The position numbers and the translations under genes are program-made. Positions 6,689-8,913 of a DNA stretch of 8,913 nt are shown here, one piece after another (positions within the stretch are counted from its first letter, which is position 1; each line of letters begins with the position of its first letter). The DNA lies in assembly GCA_030523505.1 (NCBI GenBank), contig JAUNIK010000038.1, positions 1 through 8,913 on the forward strand, in the 5' to 3' direction. Source of the stretch: Prevotellaceae bacterium (lineage in GTDB: Bacteria; Bacteroidota; Bacteroidia; Bacteroidales; Bacteroidaceae). The notes beneath the pieces were generated by a model. That model saw only the letters and a list, made by a program, of their open reading frames with translations. It was not told the DNA's origin and did no database searches.

Positions 6689-8140
6689 ATGAAGAAATTG
6701 TTCATAGTTCTTTGCTTCTCAGCCACCCTCGTTTCGCTGGTAGGCTGTATGGGCAGCAAGAAGATGTCTTCGGTCGGTGCCGGTGGCGAGGTCACAGGTG
6801 TCGGCGGTCGTTCATTCTCCGAACCAACACCTTACGGTATGACCCGCGTTGGTCGTGGTTACCTCCACATGGGTATCGACCAGCAGGACAGTCTCTGGGG
6901 TAAGGAAACACCGGTGAAGGATATTTCCGTTGATGGTTTCTGGATGGACGAGACAGAGGTTACCAACTCACAGTACAAGCAGTTTGTGATGTGGGTACGC
7001 GACAGTATTCTCCGCACACGTCTGGCAGACCCTTCATACGGAGGCGATGAGAGTTACATGATTACCGAGGATAAGAACGGTGAGCCTGTCACTCCACACC
7101 TCAACTGGAAGAAGCAGCTCCCTCGCAAGCCAAACGAGGACGAGCTCCGCGCCATCGAGTCACTTTATGTCACCAACCCAGTGACAGGCGAGAAACTCCT
7201 GGATTACAGCCAGATGAACTATCGTTATGAGATCTACGATTATGTCACAGCAGCACTGCGCCGTAACCGTATCCGCCCTGATGAGCGTAATCTCAACACC
7301 GATGTCGTTGTCAATCCAGATGAGATTGTAATGATCTCGAAGGATACAGCATATATCGATGATGAAGGTCGTATCGTTCGCGAGACCATCGACCGTCCAT
7401 TGTCAGGCCCATGGGACTTCCTCAACACCTATATCGTGAACATCTATCCAGATACCACCTGTTGGGTGAACGATTTCCAGAATTCCGACAATGAGATGTA
7501 CCTCCGCAACTACTTCTCAAACCCAGCCTACAACGATTATCCTGTTGTCGGTGTCACATGGGAGCAGGCAAATGCGTTCTGTGCTTGGCGTACCGACTAT
7601 CTGTTGAAAGGTCTCGGTCCAGAGGCACGCTATATCCAGCGCTACCGTCTCCCAACAGAGGCAGAGTGGGAGTATGCAGCCCGTGGCAAGGAAGGCAACG
7701 AGTTCCCTTGGGAACAGAAGGACACCAAGAGCGAGGACGGATGTTTCTTCGCCAACTTCAAGCCTGACCGCGGTAACTACACCAAGGACGGAAACCTCAT
7801 CACCTCAAAGGTGGGCATCTATTCATCCAACACCAATGGTCTCTACGATATGGCCGGAAATGTGGCAGAATGGACAAGCACCATCTACACTGAAGCCGGA
7901 GTAGAGGCAATGAACGACTTCAATCCACAGCTCGAGTACAAGGCTGCCAAGGAAGACCCTTACCGATTGAAGAAGAAGAGTGTCCGTGGTGGTTCGTGGA
8001 AAGACCCAGAGAGTTATATCCGTGCAGCATGGCGTACATGGGAATATCAGAACCAGCCACGCTCGTACATCGGATTCCGCTGTGTACGCAGCCTCGCAAA
8101 CTCAACAAGTGAAAAAAGCAAAAAGTCAAAGAAAAAATAG
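6689..8140 (+). CDS. porK: T9SS ring lipoprotein PorK/GldK
   Basis: This is a 483-residue lipoprotein that with PorN forms the periplasmic ring of the T9SS attached to the outer membrane. The signal peptide (K2, K3, hydrophobic 4-18) ends in a lipobox L-V-G-C with C20 lipidated. From about residue 52 on it has the formylglycine-generating-enzyme-like (FGE-sulfatase) fold: M-D-E-T-E-V-T-N-S-Q-Y near 90-100, V-G-V-T-W-E-Q-A at 287-294, R-L-P-T-E-A-E-W-E-Y-A at 320-330, G-L-Y-D-M-A-G-N-V-A-E-W at 384-395 and R-G-G-S-W at 433-437. An insert of about 140 residues (roughly 130-270) splits the fold, as is typical of GldK. The two redox cysteines of active FGE have no counterpart in the matching segment S-Y-I-R-A-A-W-R (442-449), in line with a structural role. 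The C-terminus is a Lys-rich tail. The stop is 2 bases before porL, so the two genes are likely translationally coupled. Codons such as ctc, cgt and acc are frequent, suggesting good expression. Confidence 0.95.
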   Translation: MKKLFIVLCFSATLVSLVGCMGSKKMSSVGAGGEVTGVGGRSFSEPTPYGMTRVGRGYLHMGIDQQDSLWGKETPVKDISVDGFWMDETEVTNSQYKQFVMWVRDSILRTRLADPSYGGDESYMITEDKNGEPVTPHLNWKKQLPRKPNEDELRAIESLYVTNPVTGEKLLDYSQMNYRYEIYDYVTAALRRNRIRPDERNLNTDVVVNPDEIVMISKDTAYIDDEGRIVRETIDRPLSGPWDFLNTYIVNIYPDTTCWVNDFQNSDNEMYLRNYFSNPAYNDYPVVGVTWEQANAFCAWRTDYLLKGLGPEARYIQRYRLPTEAEWEYAARGKEGNEFPWEQKDTKSEDGCFFANFKPDRGNYTKDGNLITSKVGIYSSNTNGLYDMAGNVAEWTSTIYTEAGVEAMNDFNPQLEYKAAKEDPYRLKKKSVRGGSWKDPESYIRAAWRTWEYQNQPRSYIGFRCVRSLANSTSEKSKKSKKK

Positions 8141-8142
8141 TT

Positions 8143-8913
8143 ATGGCAAAATATAGCAAATACAATATCATCTATCGCCTCCAGAAGTGGCTCGATAGTG
8201 TTCCAGGACAGACCTTCATGAACTATGCTTACTCATGGGGTGCATCAATCGTAATCCTCGGTGCGTTGTTCAAGCTTACCCACCTCCCGGGAGCCAACTT
8301 CATGCTTTTCCTTGGTATGGGTACTGAGGTGTTCGTGTTCTTCATTGCCGGTTTCGACCGTCCTTTCGACAAGACCGAAGATGGCAAGGAGTTGCCAACA
8401 TCGCGTAGCCTCGCTCAGGCAGAGCAGGAAGAAAGCGAGACACCGGTTGTTGCAGGCGCTGGTGGTGGCACAATCATCATCGGTGGCGGTAATGGTTCGG
8501 CTGCAGCATTCGACGGAACTGCTGTGGAAGGTGCAGAAGGAGTTGCTGGCGATGGTCCTCGCGTAATCGGTGGCATCAACGGTCCTATGACACCTGCTCC
8601 AGCCGTTACACAGGAGACAGCCGAGGCTATGGAAGCAGCAACAACAACTTATGTGGATCGTCTCAACGAGCTCAACGAGTTGCTCCTCAAGGTGGCAGCG
8701 CAGAGCGAGCGCCTCACTACCGACTCTATCGAGATGGAGAACCTCAACCGTACCCTCACTGGTATTGCAAAGGTTTACGAGATGCAGCTTAAGAGTGCTT
8801 CAATGCAGATTGGCACCCAGGATGAGATCAACCAGAAAGTGCGTCACATGTCGGAGCAGCTTGAGCAACTCAATGCTGTCTATGCCCGCATGATTGAAGC
8901 AATGACCGTGAAT
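8143..8913 (+). CDS. porL: T9SS inner-membrane motor protein PorL/GldL (3' end outside window)
   Basis: This frame opens with ATG at 8143, only two bases after the porK stop, and runs open for 257 codons to the window edge, so it is a 5'-complete fragment. PorL, with PorM, forms the proton-driven motor of the T9SS in the inner membrane. A short cytoplasmic N-terminus (1-26) is followed by two transmembrane helices, about 28-48 (with K44 and H47 near its end) and 52-71 (with E62). Buried charged residues of this kind are reported as essential for proton flow in GldL, but exact equivalence needs an alignment. The F-K-L-T-H-L-P-G-A-N turn (43-52) is characteristic. After an acidic stretch comes a Gly/Ala-rich segment (104-148, 16 glycines), then a long helical cytoplasmic region (about 155-257) with heptad-like Leu spacing. 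porM and porN are expected next. No other function fits. Confidence 0.95.
   Translation, partial: MAKYSKYNIIYRLQKWLDSVPGQTFMNYAYSWGASIVILGALFKLTHLPGANFMLFLGMGTEVFVFFIAGFDRPFDKTEDGKELPTSRSLAQAEQEESETPVVAGAGGGTIIIGGGNGSAAAFDGTAVEGAEGVAGDGPRVIGGINGPMTPAPAVTQETAEAMEAATTTYVDRLNELNELLLKVAAQSERLTTDSIEMENLNRTLTGIAKVYEMQLKSASMQIGTQDEINQKVRHMSEQLEQLNAVYARMIEAMTVN

Noticed and set aside
8129..8145. Possible frameshift or transcript slippage on the A-run at the porK end, fusing PorK to PorL
   Set aside because: The -1 frame is indeed open into porL, but the A6 run is short, no proper slippery heptamer is present, and a fusion of an outer-membrane lipoprotein to an inner-membrane motor subunit makes no biological sense. 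A 2-base gap is ordinary coupling.

Overview
The window looks like a chromosomal segment of a Bacteroidota species, most likely a Prevotellaceae member (Prevotella sensu lato). The main reason is a type IX secretion system (T9SS) run, porP-porK-porL, together with a GH106-type glycosidase, lipoproteins with short lipoboxes, weak Shine-Dalgarno signals and Bacteroidota-style TAnnTTTG promoter boxes. Genus Bacteroides generally lacks this T9SS core, which argues for Prevotella or a relative. The assignment is inferred from gene content only.

Layout. (1) 1-612: the 3' part of a lipoprotein gene with a C-terminal SH3-like segment; its true start probably lies left of the window. It ends at a strong intrinsic terminator (626-680). 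(2) 732-1706: a YitT-family membrane protein with a C-terminal DUF2179 domain, read rightward from a probable promoter at 706-713. (3) 1707-1813: a convergent gap containing a GC-rich imperfect palindrome that looks like a dispersed repeat. (4) 1814-2497, minus strand: a free-standing B3/B4 domain protein related to the editing module of PheRS beta. (5) 2498-2656: a divergent promoter region. (6) 2657-5641: a 994-residue secreted GH106-type glycoside hydrolase (alpha-L-rhamnosidase family). (7) 5691-8913: porP, porK (gldK) and porL (gldL), the last cut by the right edge; porM and porN are expected beyond it.

How the genes work together. PorL with PorM forms the proton-driven inner-membrane motor of the T9SS. 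PorK with PorN forms the ring under the outer membrane. PorP is an outer-membrane barrel-type component. The spacing (59 bp between porP and porK, 2 bp between porK and porL) supports one transcript. The GH106 gene reads in the same direction 49 bp before porP, with no visible terminator between them, so read-through is possible. The enzyme lacks a recognisable T9SS C-terminal sorting domain and has no SusC/SusD genes beside it, so a functional link to the T9SS is not shown.

I found no rRNA, tRNA, CRISPR array, transposase or phage gene. Most of the window is conserved Bacteroidota gene content. The least explained items are the palindromic element at 1720-1804, the stand-alone B3/B4 protein, the orphan GH106 enzyme beside the T9SS genes, and the Gly-rich linker in PorL.
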